DNA from: Ciceribacter sichuanensis
Lineage (GTDB): Bacteria > Pseudomonadota > Alphaproteobacteria > Rhizobiales > Rhizobiaceae
DNA: 64,000 bases
Direction: 5' to 3'
Assembly: GCF_024055605.1 (NCBI RefSeq)
Contig: NZ_JAMXLX010000003.1
Coordinates: 62,001-126,000, forward strand
The notes beneath the pieces are model-generated. The model was not told where the DNA came from. It saw only the letters and a program-made list of their open reading frames with translations, and did not search any database. Each line of letters starts with the position of its first letter. The first letter of the stretch is position 1. Both the position numbers and the translations under genes were made by a program. This document shows positions 56,781 to 64,000 of this stretch, in pieces.

Positions 56781-58754
56781 TCAGGCTTTTCGTCTCAGCA
56801 TCAGCATCAGGAAGGGGGCGCCGACCAGTGCGGAGACCAGCCCTGCCGGTATGGCGTAAGGAAAGACCACGGTGCGCCCCGCCCAGTCTGCCAGCACCAT
56901 CAGTCCACCGCCGATCGCAGCCGCACCCGCCATCTGGGGAAACGCCCGGACAAGGCCCGCCTCGCGAGCCAGATGCGGCCCCATCAGGCCAATGAAACTC
57001 AGCGGGCCTACACTCAGGGTCGCCGCGGCACTCAGCAGTCCGGCAAGGCCGAACAGCACCAGCCTGGACGGTGTGAGCGGCAGGCCGACGGCAGTTGCCG
57101 CCTCCGGGCCGAGCGGCAGGATATCCAGCCAACGCCGCGTCGAGAACGCCGCCCCGATCAGGATGACCCCGGCGACCGAGACCGTGATTGCCGTGACGCC
57201 ATCGACATTGTAGGTGGATCCGCTCATCCACCGCATCAGGAACAGGGAACGGGGATCGCCGCTCGCCGTCAGGATCCCGACGACGGCATCGACCATGGCG
57301 CTGAGCGCGATGCCGGCGAGCAGAACTCTTTCCGGTGCCAGGCCCGAGCGGATGGCGAAGGCGAAGATCACCGCAAGGACGACGAGAGCCCCGAAAGCGG
57401 CAAAGCCGAGCTGGCTTGCAAGGCCCGGAGCGGCGATCGCAAAGACGGCGATGGTCACGCCGAAGGTTGCGCCGGCGCTGATGCCGAGAACTTCAGGGCT
57501 TGCCATCTCGTTGCCGGTGAGGCGCTGCAGGATAACACCCGCAACGGCGAGCATGGCGCCGGAGGCGAGTGCTGCGAAGACCTTTGGCGTTCTCAGCCCC
57601 AGGATCTCGCTTGCGATGGAGGCATCGGGCAGGGCCCAGGCGCCGTCGATCGCGCGGCCGATGAAGAGGCCGACCAGCACGGCCAGCATGACGGCCGCAA
57701 GCGCCAGAGGGAGCGCCTTGGGGCCGACGGTCAGCCGGCTTGCTTGCCTTGTGCGTCCCTGCAGGATCCTGTGGCGGGTCTTCAGCCGCGGAAGGAGCAG
57801 GAGAAGCAGGGGCGAACCAAACACTGCCGTGACGGCTCCCGTCGGCAGGAAGTCGGCCATTGCCCCCGCCAGATATTGTACGGCCCCGTCGGCAAACCAC
57901 AGGAGCGATGCACCTATCAGGGTCGACCATACGAGAATTTCGACCGGACGTCTTGCGCCGGAAAGTCTGGCGATGGTGGGGGCGACCAGACCGATGAAAC
58001 CGATGACGCCGACGGCGCTGGTAACGAAGGCCGCAAGCGTGACGGCTGCGGCGACGGCAATGAAGCGTAGCTGGGCTATGCGCAGGCCAAGAGCGGATGC
58101 GCCGGCCTCGCCAAGCTCCAGCAGGGAGAGCGGCCGGATGATCAGCGTTGAAAGGAGTGCGACGGCGCCGATTTTCGGCAGCAGCGAAAGCGGAATGGAC
58201 CAGCTTTGCTGGGAGAGGGACCCCGCCCCCCAGATAAACAGGCTGACCAGGTAGCGCTCGTTCAGCAGCATCAGGATCGCCGAGAGCGCGCCGCACCAGA
58301 GACTGATGACGAGGCCCGAGAGCACCAGCGAGAAGGGAGAGAAACCCCGGCGCGCGCCGAGCAGGAAGACGAGAGCTGCGGCAATCCCGCTGCCGGCGAT
58401 GGCGACAAGATCCCGGCCGAAACCGAGCAGCGCAGGAAAAAAGAGGGTCGCGATCGCCAGTGCCAGATTTGCACCGGCCGAAATGCCGAGTGTCGTCGGC
58501 GAAGCCAGAGGATTACGCAGCACTTGCTGGAAGAGCGCGCCGGAAAGCGCAAGTGCCGCGCCGGCCAGCAGTGCGGTCGCCATGCGGGGCAGGGTGGAAT
58601 AGAGTAGCACCATGCGAGTAACATCATAGCCGGCTGCCGGTGCGGCCTCGAGGGCAGGCGCGACCTGCAGCCAGGCGATGGCTGCCGCGAGCAGTACCAT
58701 TGCAAGCGTTACGATCGCCGGCCCGAGGGAAAGTCTCGTGGATGTCTCGGTCAT
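56781..58754 (-). CDS. fhuB: Double-length ferric-hydroxamate ABC permease FhuB
   Basis: FhuB carries both permease halves of the importer in one chain. The 657-residue length and about 20 hydrophobic helices show two FecCD units. The family motif PRMATALLAGAALALSGALFQ and NPLASPTTLGISAGA mark the first half; FAALASGAMLAVAGVILQRL and NEMASPEVLGISAGA mark the second. The ATG overlaps the fhuD stop (ATGA). An open frame extends 42 codons upstream inside fhuD and is rejected. This single-chain form matches E. coli FhuB and differs from the dimeric permeases of most siderophore systems. Confidence 0.93.
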   Translation of the reverse strand: MTETSTRLSLGPAIVTLAMVLLAAAIAWLQVAPALEAAPAAGYDVTRMVLLYSTLPRMATALLAGAALALSGALFQQVLRNPLASPTTLGISAGANLALAIATLFFPALLGFGRDLVAIAGSGIAAALVFLLGARRGFSPFSLVLSGLVISLWCGALSAILMLLNERYLVSLFIWGAGSLSQQSWSIPLSLLPKIGAVALLSTLIIRPLSLLELGEAGASALGLRIAQLRFIAVAAAVTLAAFVTSAVGVIGFIGLVAPTIARLSGARRPVEILVWSTLIGASLLWFADGAVQYLAGAMADFLPTGAVTAVFGSPLLLLLLPRLKTRHRILQGRTRQASRLTVGPKALPLALAAVMLAVLVGLFIGRAIDGAWALPDASIASEILGLRTPKVFAALASGAMLAVAGVILQRLTGNEMASPEVLGISAGATFGVTIAVFAIAAPGLASQLGFAAFGALVVLAVIFAFAIRSGLAPERVLLAGIALSAMVDAVVGILTASGDPRSLFLMRWMSGSTYNVDGVTAITVSVAGVILIGAAFSTRRWLDILPLGPEAATAVGLPLTPSRLVLFGLAGLLSAAATLSVGPLSFIGLMGPHLAREAGLVRAFPQMAGAAAIGGGLMVLADWAGRTVVFPYAIPAGLVSALVGAPFLMLMLRRKA

Positions 58755-59671
58755 GAGCCGGATTCCAGTTCGCGGGTTATGATCGAGGCGAAGCGTATGG
58801 CTTCGTTGACCATGCCGAACATGAGGGCAGGGGGCACGACCGAGAAATGTCCGGGCCGGGCAAAGGGCAGGGCCTGCCATAGCGGACTCTGGTCGAGTTT
58901 CGGCAGGACGTCTCCGGGAAGCGGTTCGAAGGCTATCAGCCGTGCCTGTTGATCGGTCACGCGCGACAATTCCTCTATGCCGATGGTCTGAAAGCCCCAG
59001 AAGTTCGACGCCTCCTTCCAGGCGTTCTCGACGCCGATCTTGTGCAGCACGTTATCAAACAGGCCCGGCGCCCCATAGATGCGGGCGTGGCGGGCATCCA
59101 TGAAGCTGACCAGAGCCAGAGGCGGCGGCGACAAAGGTTCAAGTCTGCGGCGGCAATCGGCGAAGAAGGCGTCCACCTCTGCAAGAAAGCGTTCCCCCTC
59201 TTCCGTCCGGCCGATGGCGGCGGCAAGCTTGCGGGTGGCCGCGATTGCGGCCGGCAGGATTTCCCCGCCTTCAGGGGTGTAGATCTCCAGACGCAGCACC
59301 GGCGCCACCGCTTCTAGTTTGGGAAGCAGTGCGTCGAGATAAGGCGTGGTGAGGATCAGATCGGGCTTCAGCGCGGTGAGAATCTCGAAGTTGACCTCCC
59401 ACGAGCTGCCGAGGTCGATGACGCTTGCCGGCATTTCCGGTTCGACCATCCACCTGTCCCAGTCGGCGAGCGAGGCCACTGCAGCCGGCGTAACGCCGAG
59501 CGACAGCATGGTGGAGGCGAGGCCGTAGTCGAGGCTGACGATCTTCGTCGGTATGCCTTCTGCCCGGGCAGGCAATGTCGCCAGCTGGGCAGGCAGGGCC
59601 GCGGCGCCCGCCATCATCTTCAGCAGCGCCCGCCGCTGCACTCCGCGCCGGCCGTGATCGTCAGGAGACAT
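58751..59671 (-). CDS. fhuD: Ferric-hydroxamate periplasmic binding protein FhuD
   Basis: FhuD carries the ferric hydroxamate from receptor to FhuBC. The 306-residue product has a twin-arginine-type signal (RRGVQRRALLKMMAGAAALP), suggesting Tat export. The class III binding-protein fold follows: KIVSLDYGLASTMLSLGVTP, LKPDLILTTPYLD and a long central helix. Its ATG lies within the last codons of fhuC (11-base overlap), and its stop overlaps the fhuB ATG, so fhuC-fhuD-fhuB is one tightly coupled operon. Confidence 0.91.
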   Translation of the reverse strand: MSPDDHGRRGVQRRALLKMMAGAAALPAQLATLPARAEGIPTKIVSLDYGLASTMLSLGVTPAAVASLADWDRWMVEPEMPASVIDLGSSWEVNFEILTALKPDLILTTPYLDALLPKLEAVAPVLRLEIYTPEGGEILPAAIAATRKLAAAIGRTEEGERFLAEVDAFFADCRRRLEPLSPPPLALVSFMDARHARIYGAPGLFDNVLHKIGVENAWKEASNFWGFQTIGIEELSRVTDQQARLIAFEPLPGDVLPKLDQSPLWQALPFARPGHFSVVPPALMFGMVNEAIRFASIITRELESGS

Positions 59672-60476
59672 AGGCGAGCGGTATGCTGAGCGCAGGATGA
59701 GGCATGACATCCATGGCGATGCCGTAGATGTTCTCGAGCGCGTCACGCTGCAGGATCTCGGCGGGAGTACCGCTCGCGGCGACGATGCCGCCCTTGAGCG
59801 CATGGATGCAGTCGCAGAAACGGGCCGCCATGTTGATGTCGTGCAGCACAATCACCACGCTGAGCCCCTTTTCGCGCGAAAGCCGGCGAACGAGCGAAAG
59901 CACTTCCATCTGATGGGCGATATCCAGTGCAGAGGTCGGCTCGTCCAGAAGCAGGCATTCGCTGTCCTGGGCCACCAGCATGGCGATCCAGGCGCGTTGC
60001 CGTTCGCCGCCCGACAGTGTCTCCACCAGCCGGTCGGCGAAGGGGTCGAGATGGGTGAGCGCCAGGGCCTCCTCGACCTTGTGGCGGTCGCGATCGGTAA
60101 AGCGGCCCAGCGCGCCGTGCCAGGGGTAACGCCCGCAGGCCACCAGTTCGCGCACCGTCATGCCGGCGCCGGCGCCGACATCCTGCGGCAGATAGGCGAC
60201 GGAGCGGGAAAAGGCGCGCGCGTCGAAGGACGAGGTGGGCTGTCCGCCATAATAGACCGTGCCGGAGTTCTGGCCCTGTTGGCGGGCCATGATCTTCAGG
60301 AGCGTCGACTTGCCGGAGCCGTTGTGACCCACGAGGGCGGTGATCTCGCCCGCGGCGAAATCCAGCGACACATCCTTCAGGATGGCGCGTCCCTGGAGGG
60401 TGAGTCCGACGGCTTCGACGCGGAAGGCCTGACGGGCTCGGTCCGTTCCGTCGATCGGCCACTGGTTCTTCGTCAT
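59661..60476 (-). CDS. fhuC: Ferric-hydroxamate ABC transporter ATPase FhuC
   Basis: FhuC powers FhuB. The 271-residue protein has Walker A GHNGSGKST, a Q-loop in VAYLPQDV, the signature LSGGERQRAW and Walker B CLLLDEPTSALD, then the switch His in VIVLHDINMA. AAGGAGCGGAG precedes its ATG. It is the first gene of the fhuCDB operon and diverges from the AraC-family gene. An iron-operator-like site lies in the shared intergenic region. Confidence 0.93.
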   Translation of the reverse strand: MTKNQWPIDGTDRARQAFRVEAVGLTLQGRAILKDVSLDFAAGEITALVGHNGSGKSTLLKIMARQQGQNSGTVYYGGQPTSSFDARAFSRSVAYLPQDVGAGAGMTVRELVACGRYPWHGALGRFTDRDRHKVEEALALTHLDPFADRLVETLSGGERQRAWIAMLVAQDSECLLLDEPTSALDIAHQMEVLSLVRRLSREKGLSVVIVLHDINMAARFCDCIHALKGGIVAASGTPAEILQRDALENIYGIAMDVMPHPALSIPLAYVS

Positions 60477-60528
60477 GCTCCGCTCCTTCGCACCCGCGCA
60501 ACATCGGTTGTCACTGCGTTACTAAATA

Positions 60529-60543
60529 TGATAATTGTGATCA
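60529..60543. promoter_or_regulatory. IRO-box-like site TGA-N9-TCA, fhuC/araC intergenic
   Basis: TGATAATTGTGATCA fits exactly the TGA-N9-TCA form of the rhizobial iron-responsive operator, bound by the Fe-S repressor RirA under iron sufficiency. It lies 53 bases before the fhuC ATG and 71 before the AraC-family ATG, where it could cover both promoters. Function is inferred from motif and gene content. Confidence 0.6.
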
Positions 60544-60613
60544 AGTATATCTTTCCAACAACGTCATCGACTCGAGGTGCCGCCTTACCCGGGTCTGCCT
60601 TACGAGGAGCGGA

Positions 60614-61498
60614 ATGAGTTATCTGCCCCGCATGAACAATCGCATCGATGGCTTCTCGGTCATTCAGGGATTTCATCGCCGCTACTGGGACGGCATGGTC
60701 GCCGATCTCTGGAATGTCGACTGCGCGCCGGAAGCCGGAGGCTATTATGTCGGGCATGATCCGCGGCTCTTTGCGGTGCTCGATGCCCAGTTCGGAGCGG
60801 ACGGCGATTTCAGCATGGCGGAACTCGGAAACGTTCCGCTGACGGCTTGCCAGCGGCGCGCCATTTCCTTCATTCCGGCCGGCATGGAGATGCGCACCGA
60901 AATGCGGGGCATCCATTTCCTGCGCCATCTGGACCTGCATTTCGACGTCGATGGTTTGACCCGCCGTTTCGGCGAGGATCTGCCTCCGCAGACACTTGAG
61001 GAGCCGCGGTTCCTTTGCGACGAGGTGCGCCTGCTTGCGCTTGCGGATCTGATTGCCGCCGAATGCGCAGCTCCCGATCCCCTACATGGTCTCTATGGCG
61101 ACGGGTTGACGCTGGCCCTGCTGATCGACGTCCTGAAGATCGGCGCCACCGTCGAGCGGCAGCGCTCCAAGCTCGCCGCCTGGCAATTGCGCAAGGCGAC
61201 GGAGTTCATCGAGGAGCATTGCCTGCGCGCCATTCGTCTGGACGAGCTTGCGGCTCTGACCGGGCTGTCGCCCTCCCATTTCAGCCATGCCTTCAAGGCG
61301 TCCACCGGACTGCCACCCCATCGCTGGCAGATGAAGGTCCGCATGGTGCGGGTCAAGGAATTCCTGCGCCGGCGTGACATGTCGCTGACCACGGTTGCGG
61401 CCGAAACGGGCTTTGCCGATCCGGCGCATTTCGCCCGCGTCTTCCGTCGGCAGGTCGGCGTATCGCCGTCCATCTGGCGCAAGGCCAACCTCGATTGA
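60614..61498 (+). CDS. AraC-family transcriptional regulator
   Basis: The 294-residue protein has a divergent N-terminal ligand domain and a C-terminal AraC double helix-turn-helix (about 195-294). The DNA-binding part is marked by LRAIRLDELAALTGLSPSHF, KASTGLPPHRWQ, VAAETGFADPAHFARVFRR and GVSPSIW. AraC regulators beside siderophore-uptake genes usually sense the ferric siderophore and induce its receptor. Its place between fhuC and the second receptor suggests this role. GAGGAGCGGA precedes the ATG. Confidence 0.9.
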   Translation: MSYLPRMNNRIDGFSVIQGFHRRYWDGMVADLWNVDCAPEAGGYYVGHDPRLFAVLDAQFGADGDFSMAELGNVPLTACQRRAISFIPAGMEMRTEMRGIHFLRHLDLHFDVDGLTRRFGEDLPPQTLEEPRFLCDEVRLLALADLIAAECAAPDPLHGLYGDGLTLALLIDVLKIGATVERQRSKLAAWQLRKATEFIEEHCLRAIRLDELAALTGLSPSHFSHAFKASTGLPPHRWQMKVRMVRVKEFLRRRDMSLTTVAAETGFADPAHFARVFRRQVGVSPSIWRKANLD

Positions 61499-61580
61499 GG
61501 ATGAGCACCGGTCCGTCGGCCGAAGTTTGACCAAATACGGTCAAGCGCGAGCAGGAACGGACAAGCAGGGCAGTTAATCC

Positions 61581-61595
61581 TGATATAAATACTCA
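61581..61595 (+). promoter_or_regulatory. IRO-box-like site TGA-N9-TCA before the second receptor
   Basis: TGATATAAATACTCA is a second exact TGA-N9-TCA match, 64 bases before the receptor ATG in the expected promoter zone. It suggests iron repression by RirA on top of any AraC-type induction. Confidence 0.6.
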
Positions 61596-61658
61596 TCTTA
61601 TTTTCGACACTATTCGATCCGGCGGGTTGCAGGACCAGCCGGTGAAGCGGGGTAAATC

Positions 61659-63836
61659 ATGCAGAGAAACAGGGGATATCGCTCGATGAGCAGGGCTTGG
61701 CGCGCGGGGGCAGCGCTGGCGATACTGGCTTGGCCGGCAGCAGCCGCAGCCCAGGATGCGGGCACGACGCTTCAGACCATCGTGGTTCAGGGCAAACAAG
61801 AAACCTCGACCGGTCCGGTCGACGGCTATGCGGCAAGCCGCTCCTCGACGGGTTCCAAGGCCGATACGCCGATTTCCGAGATCCCGCAGTCGGTCTCCGT
61901 CGTGGGTCGCGAGGAACTCGACGATCGCGGCGTCACCAACAAGGTCGACGAAGCCCTTCGCTATACCGCCGGCGTCTTCGCCGAACCCTTCGGCGTCGAT
62001 CCGGACACCGACTGGATCTATATCCGCGGCTTCGACGCGACGCAGACAGGCGTGTTTCTCGATGGCCTCAGCCTCTATTCCTATGGCTTCGGCGGCTTCC
62101 AGATGGACCCGTTCTTCCTGGAGCGCGTCGAGGTGCTGAAGGGACCGGCCTCCGTTCTTTACGGTGCATCGAACCCCGGTGGTCTCGTCAACATGGTCGG
62201 CAAGCGGGCGCCGGATGAAAAGCTGCTCTACACCGAAGCCGGTATCAACAGCGACGGCAATGCCTTCTTCGGCTTCGATGCGGGCGATGTATTGCAGGAC
62301 GGCGCGTTCAGCTATCGCCTGACCGGCAAGATTGCCGGTGGCGACCAGTATACCGATTATTCCGAGGATTTCCGCGGCGGGATCATGCCGCAATTCACCT
62401 GGAAGCCGGATGAATCCACCAAGCTCAACGTCTACGGTTTCTACTCCGCGCTCGATCAGGTGCATGTCGGCAACGGCTTCTATCCTTATGTCGGCACGGT
62501 GGTCGATGCTCCCTTTGGCAAGATCGATCCGAAGTCCTTCTATGGTGAGCCGGATATCGACCATGGCGAATACCAGCAGACCATGATCGGCTACGAAATC
62601 GAGCATGAGCTGGACAGCGGCTGGACGCTTTCCCAGAACGCCCGCTACGCCCATCTCAACAAGTACGAGAACGCACCCTACACCTACGGCTACTACGACT
62701 CCTCCACCGGTACCGGCTATCTCGAAGAACCGGCCGGCCCGGACTACGAGTTCTACCGCATCGGTTTCGAGGGCAAGTCCAAGGTCGACAGCTTCGTGAT
62801 CGACAATCGGGTCAACGGCGAATTCGCAACCGGCGGATTGGACCACGACCTGACCATTGGCTTAGACTACAAATATTACCGCCTCGATCATGAGCAGGCC
62901 TGCTGTGGCTCGACGCCGATCAGCGTGACGGACCCGGTCTATGGCGCACCGCAGGGCACCAACTTTGTCTATCTCGACCAGGTTCTGACCCAGCAGCAGG
63001 TCGGCATCTACGCGCAGGACCAGATCAAGTTCGGCGGCGGCTTCATCGCCACGCTCAATGGCCGCTACGACTTTGTGAAGACGGAATCGGATGCGACCGT
63101 CGGCTATTCCTATGATGCCGACGACAAGGCGGCGAGCGGCCGTGTCGGTCTTGCCTACGAGTTCGCCAACGGCTTCACGCCCTATGCCAGCGCCTCGACC
63201 TTCTTCAATCCCGTGATCGGTTCCAGCGCCACCGCGCCGATCAAGCCGGAAGAAGGCTATCAGGTCGAGGGCGGCTTCAAGTACGAGCCGACCGCATTCG
63301 AAGGCCTGTTCACGGCGTCGGTCTTCCATCTGGTCAAGCAGAACTGGACCGTTACAGATCCGGCTACCTTCCTGCAGTCGCAGATCGGCGAAGTCACCTC
63401 CACCGGCATCGAACTCGAAGCCAAGGTGCAGATTGCCGACGACTGGAAGGCGACGGCGGCCTTTACCTGGCAGGATCTCGAAATGACGGAACATGCCGAT
63501 CCGACCCTTGTCGGCAACAGCCCCTACCTCATTCCTGCTGTTACCGCTTCCGCCTGGCTCGATTACACCGTGCCGACGGGTGTTCTCGAGGGCCTGAGCG
63601 TCGGTGCCGGCCTGCGCTACCAGGGCGAATCCTGGGCCGACTACGCCAATACGCTCAAGGTGCCGGATGCGCTGCTCGCCGATGCCGCTGTCCGCTACGA
63701 GAAGGATGGCTGGGGTCTGTCGCTGAATGTCGCGAACCTGTTCGACAAGGAATACGTCAAGGGTTGCCAGGGCACGCTGACCTGCGGTTATGGCGAGGGA
63801 CGTACCTTCACGCTGAAGCTCAGCAAGACCTGGTAA
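61659..63836 (+). CDS. TonB-dependent ferric-siderophore receptor, second
   Basis: The 725-residue outer-membrane receptor has a signal peptide (hydrophobic AGAALAILAWPAAAAA, cleavage near AAAQDAG) and the TonB box LQTIVVQGK. The plug follows with DTPISEIPQSVSVVGREELD, DWIYIRGFDATQTGVFLDG and RVEVLKGPASVLYGASNPGG. A large barrel ends in a tryptophan. Cys pairs occur in an extracellular loop (HEQACCGS) and near the end (KGCQGTLTCGYG), as in FhuA-like receptors. It is related to, but clearly diverged from, the receptor at 53.8 kb. ATGs at 61659 and 61686 are both possible starts. Confidence 0.9.
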   Translation: MQRNRGYRSMSRAWRAGAALAILAWPAAAAAQDAGTTLQTIVVQGKQETSTGPVDGYAASRSSTGSKADTPISEIPQSVSVVGREELDDRGVTNKVDEALRYTAGVFAEPFGVDPDTDWIYIRGFDATQTGVFLDGLSLYSYGFGGFQMDPFFLERVEVLKGPASVLYGASNPGGLVNMVGKRAPDEKLLYTEAGINSDGNAFFGFDAGDVLQDGAFSYRLTGKIAGGDQYTDYSEDFRGGIMPQFTWKPDESTKLNVYGFYSALDQVHVGNGFYPYVGTVVDAPFGKIDPKSFYGEPDIDHGEYQQTMIGYEIEHELDSGWTLSQNARYAHLNKYENAPYTYGYYDSSTGTGYLEEPAGPDYEFYRIGFEGKSKVDSFVIDNRVNGEFATGGLDHDLTIGLDYKYYRLDHEQACCGSTPISVTDPVYGAPQGTNFVYLDQVLTQQQVGIYAQDQIKFGGGFIATLNGRYDFVKTESDATVGYSYDADDKAASGRVGLAYEFANGFTPYASASTFFNPVIGSSATAPIKPEEGYQVEGGFKYEPTAFEGLFTASVFHLVKQNWTVTDPATFLQSQIGEVTSTGIELEAKVQIADDWKATAAFTWQDLEMTEHADPTLVGNSPYLIPAVTASAWLDYTVPTGVLEGLSVGAGLRYQGESWADYANTLKVPDALLADAAVRYEKDGWGLSLNVANLFDKEYVKGCQGTLTCGYGEGRTFTLKLSKTW

Positions 63837-63864
63837 TACAGGTCTGCCGACTTAACGGCTCCAG

Positions 63865-63902
63865 AAAGCCGTCGGGACCGATCGGTTTCCGGCGGCTTTT
63901 CG
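63865..63902 (+). terminator. Intrinsic terminator after the second receptor
   Basis: An 11-base stem (AAAGCCGTCGG with CCGGCGGCTTT, one G-T pair) has a 13-base loop and is followed by T. It lies 29 bases past the stop. Confidence 0.82.
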
Positions 63903-63927
63903 TTTGCGGATGATGATTTCGCAGTGT

Positions 63928-64000
63928 TCAGCGCCACATGCCGCGCATGCGGGCGCCGACGTCGATCCGCTTCTGCCGCTCGCCCTGTCCGCCGAGCCCT
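63928..64000 (-). CDS. 3' end of an unidentified gene (partial)
   Basis: A minus-strand frame enters from the right edge and ends with TGA at 63930-63928. The 23 visible residues end in RIDVGARMRGMWR. This is too short to name a family. Its position, facing the receptor across a terminator, makes a real gene end plausible. Confidence 0.4.
   Translation of the reverse strand, partial: GLGGQGERQKRIDVGARMRGMWR

Noticed and set aside
56781..58754. fhuB length as a frame-fusion artefact
   Set aside because: Double-length FhuB is the normal form in ferric-hydroxamate systems, and both halves carry complete permease motifs.

Overview
The window looks like a chromosomal segment of an alphaproteobacterium of the family Rhizobiaceae (Rhizobium/Agrobacterium/Sinorhizobium group); the genus cannot be fixed from the sequence alone. 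The basis is the gene order hemE-hemJ-rho-mnmE-mnmG-rsmG-parA-parB-holA-lptE-leuS, which is the origin-proximal order of rhizobial chromosomes. Supporting signs are two parS sites, a TrcR (DUF1013) gene, a 1.6-kDa-scale-free marker set of rhizobial families (DUF1674, DUF2794), a large ~180 kDa NAD-glutamate dehydrogenase, a RIME-like repeat, and a gbpR/chvE-gguABC sugar locus. Base composition is high GC. No insertion sequence, prophage, CRISPR array, tRNA or rRNA gene was recognised.

Layout. 1-8.4 kb: end of hemE, hemJ, rho, mnmE, mnmG, rsmG, parA and parB, all on the plus strand. The chromosome origin is expected just outside the left edge, next to the hemE start. 8.4-12.7 kb: holA, and the overlapping pair leuS-lptE, on the minus strand. 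12.9-18.6 kb: YggS-type PLP protein, propionyl-CoA synthetase, TrcR (minus) and acetyl-CoA synthetase. 18.7-27.4 kb: small secreted excalibur and nuclease proteins, an SDHAF4-like protein, htpX, an RsmB-type rRNA methyltransferase, a heparinase II/III-family protein, purH and a UMF1-type transporter. 27.4-42 kb: NAD-glutamate dehydrogenase, pyridoxal kinase, carbonic anhydrase, a membrane diguanylate cyclase, a lytic transglycosylase, asd with a small upstream ORF, an MFS symporter with a large extra loop, a GNAT acetyltransferase and DUF2794.

42-53.7 kb: a sugar-acid operon. A divergent LysR gene (gbpR-like) faces chvE-gguA-gguB-gguC, followed by an IlvD-family sugar-acid dehydratase, an L-arabinose/D-galactose 1-dehydrogenase, an aldehyde dehydrogenase, dgoK and dgoA. 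Together these can import galactose and arabinose and oxidise them without phosphorylating the free sugar. The galactose branch would end at pyruvate plus glyceraldehyde-3-phosphate and the arabinose branch at 2-oxoglutarate. GguC is the best candidate for the otherwise missing dehydratase of the arabinose branch.

53.8-63.9 kb: a hydroxamate-siderophore iron locus. It holds two TonB-dependent receptors, FhuF reductase, FhuC-FhuD-FhuB (with FhuB a double-length permease) and an AraC-family regulator. Two exact TGA-N9-TCA sites, the form of the rhizobial iron-responsive operator bound by RirA, lie in front of fhuC/araC and of the second receptor.

Most of the window is core rhizobial chromosome. 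The items most worth a second look are GguC, a Thr/Lys-rich 39-residue ORF ahead of asd, the parS placement, the transporter loop and the iron-operator sites. I did not find clear evidence of a wholly new system.
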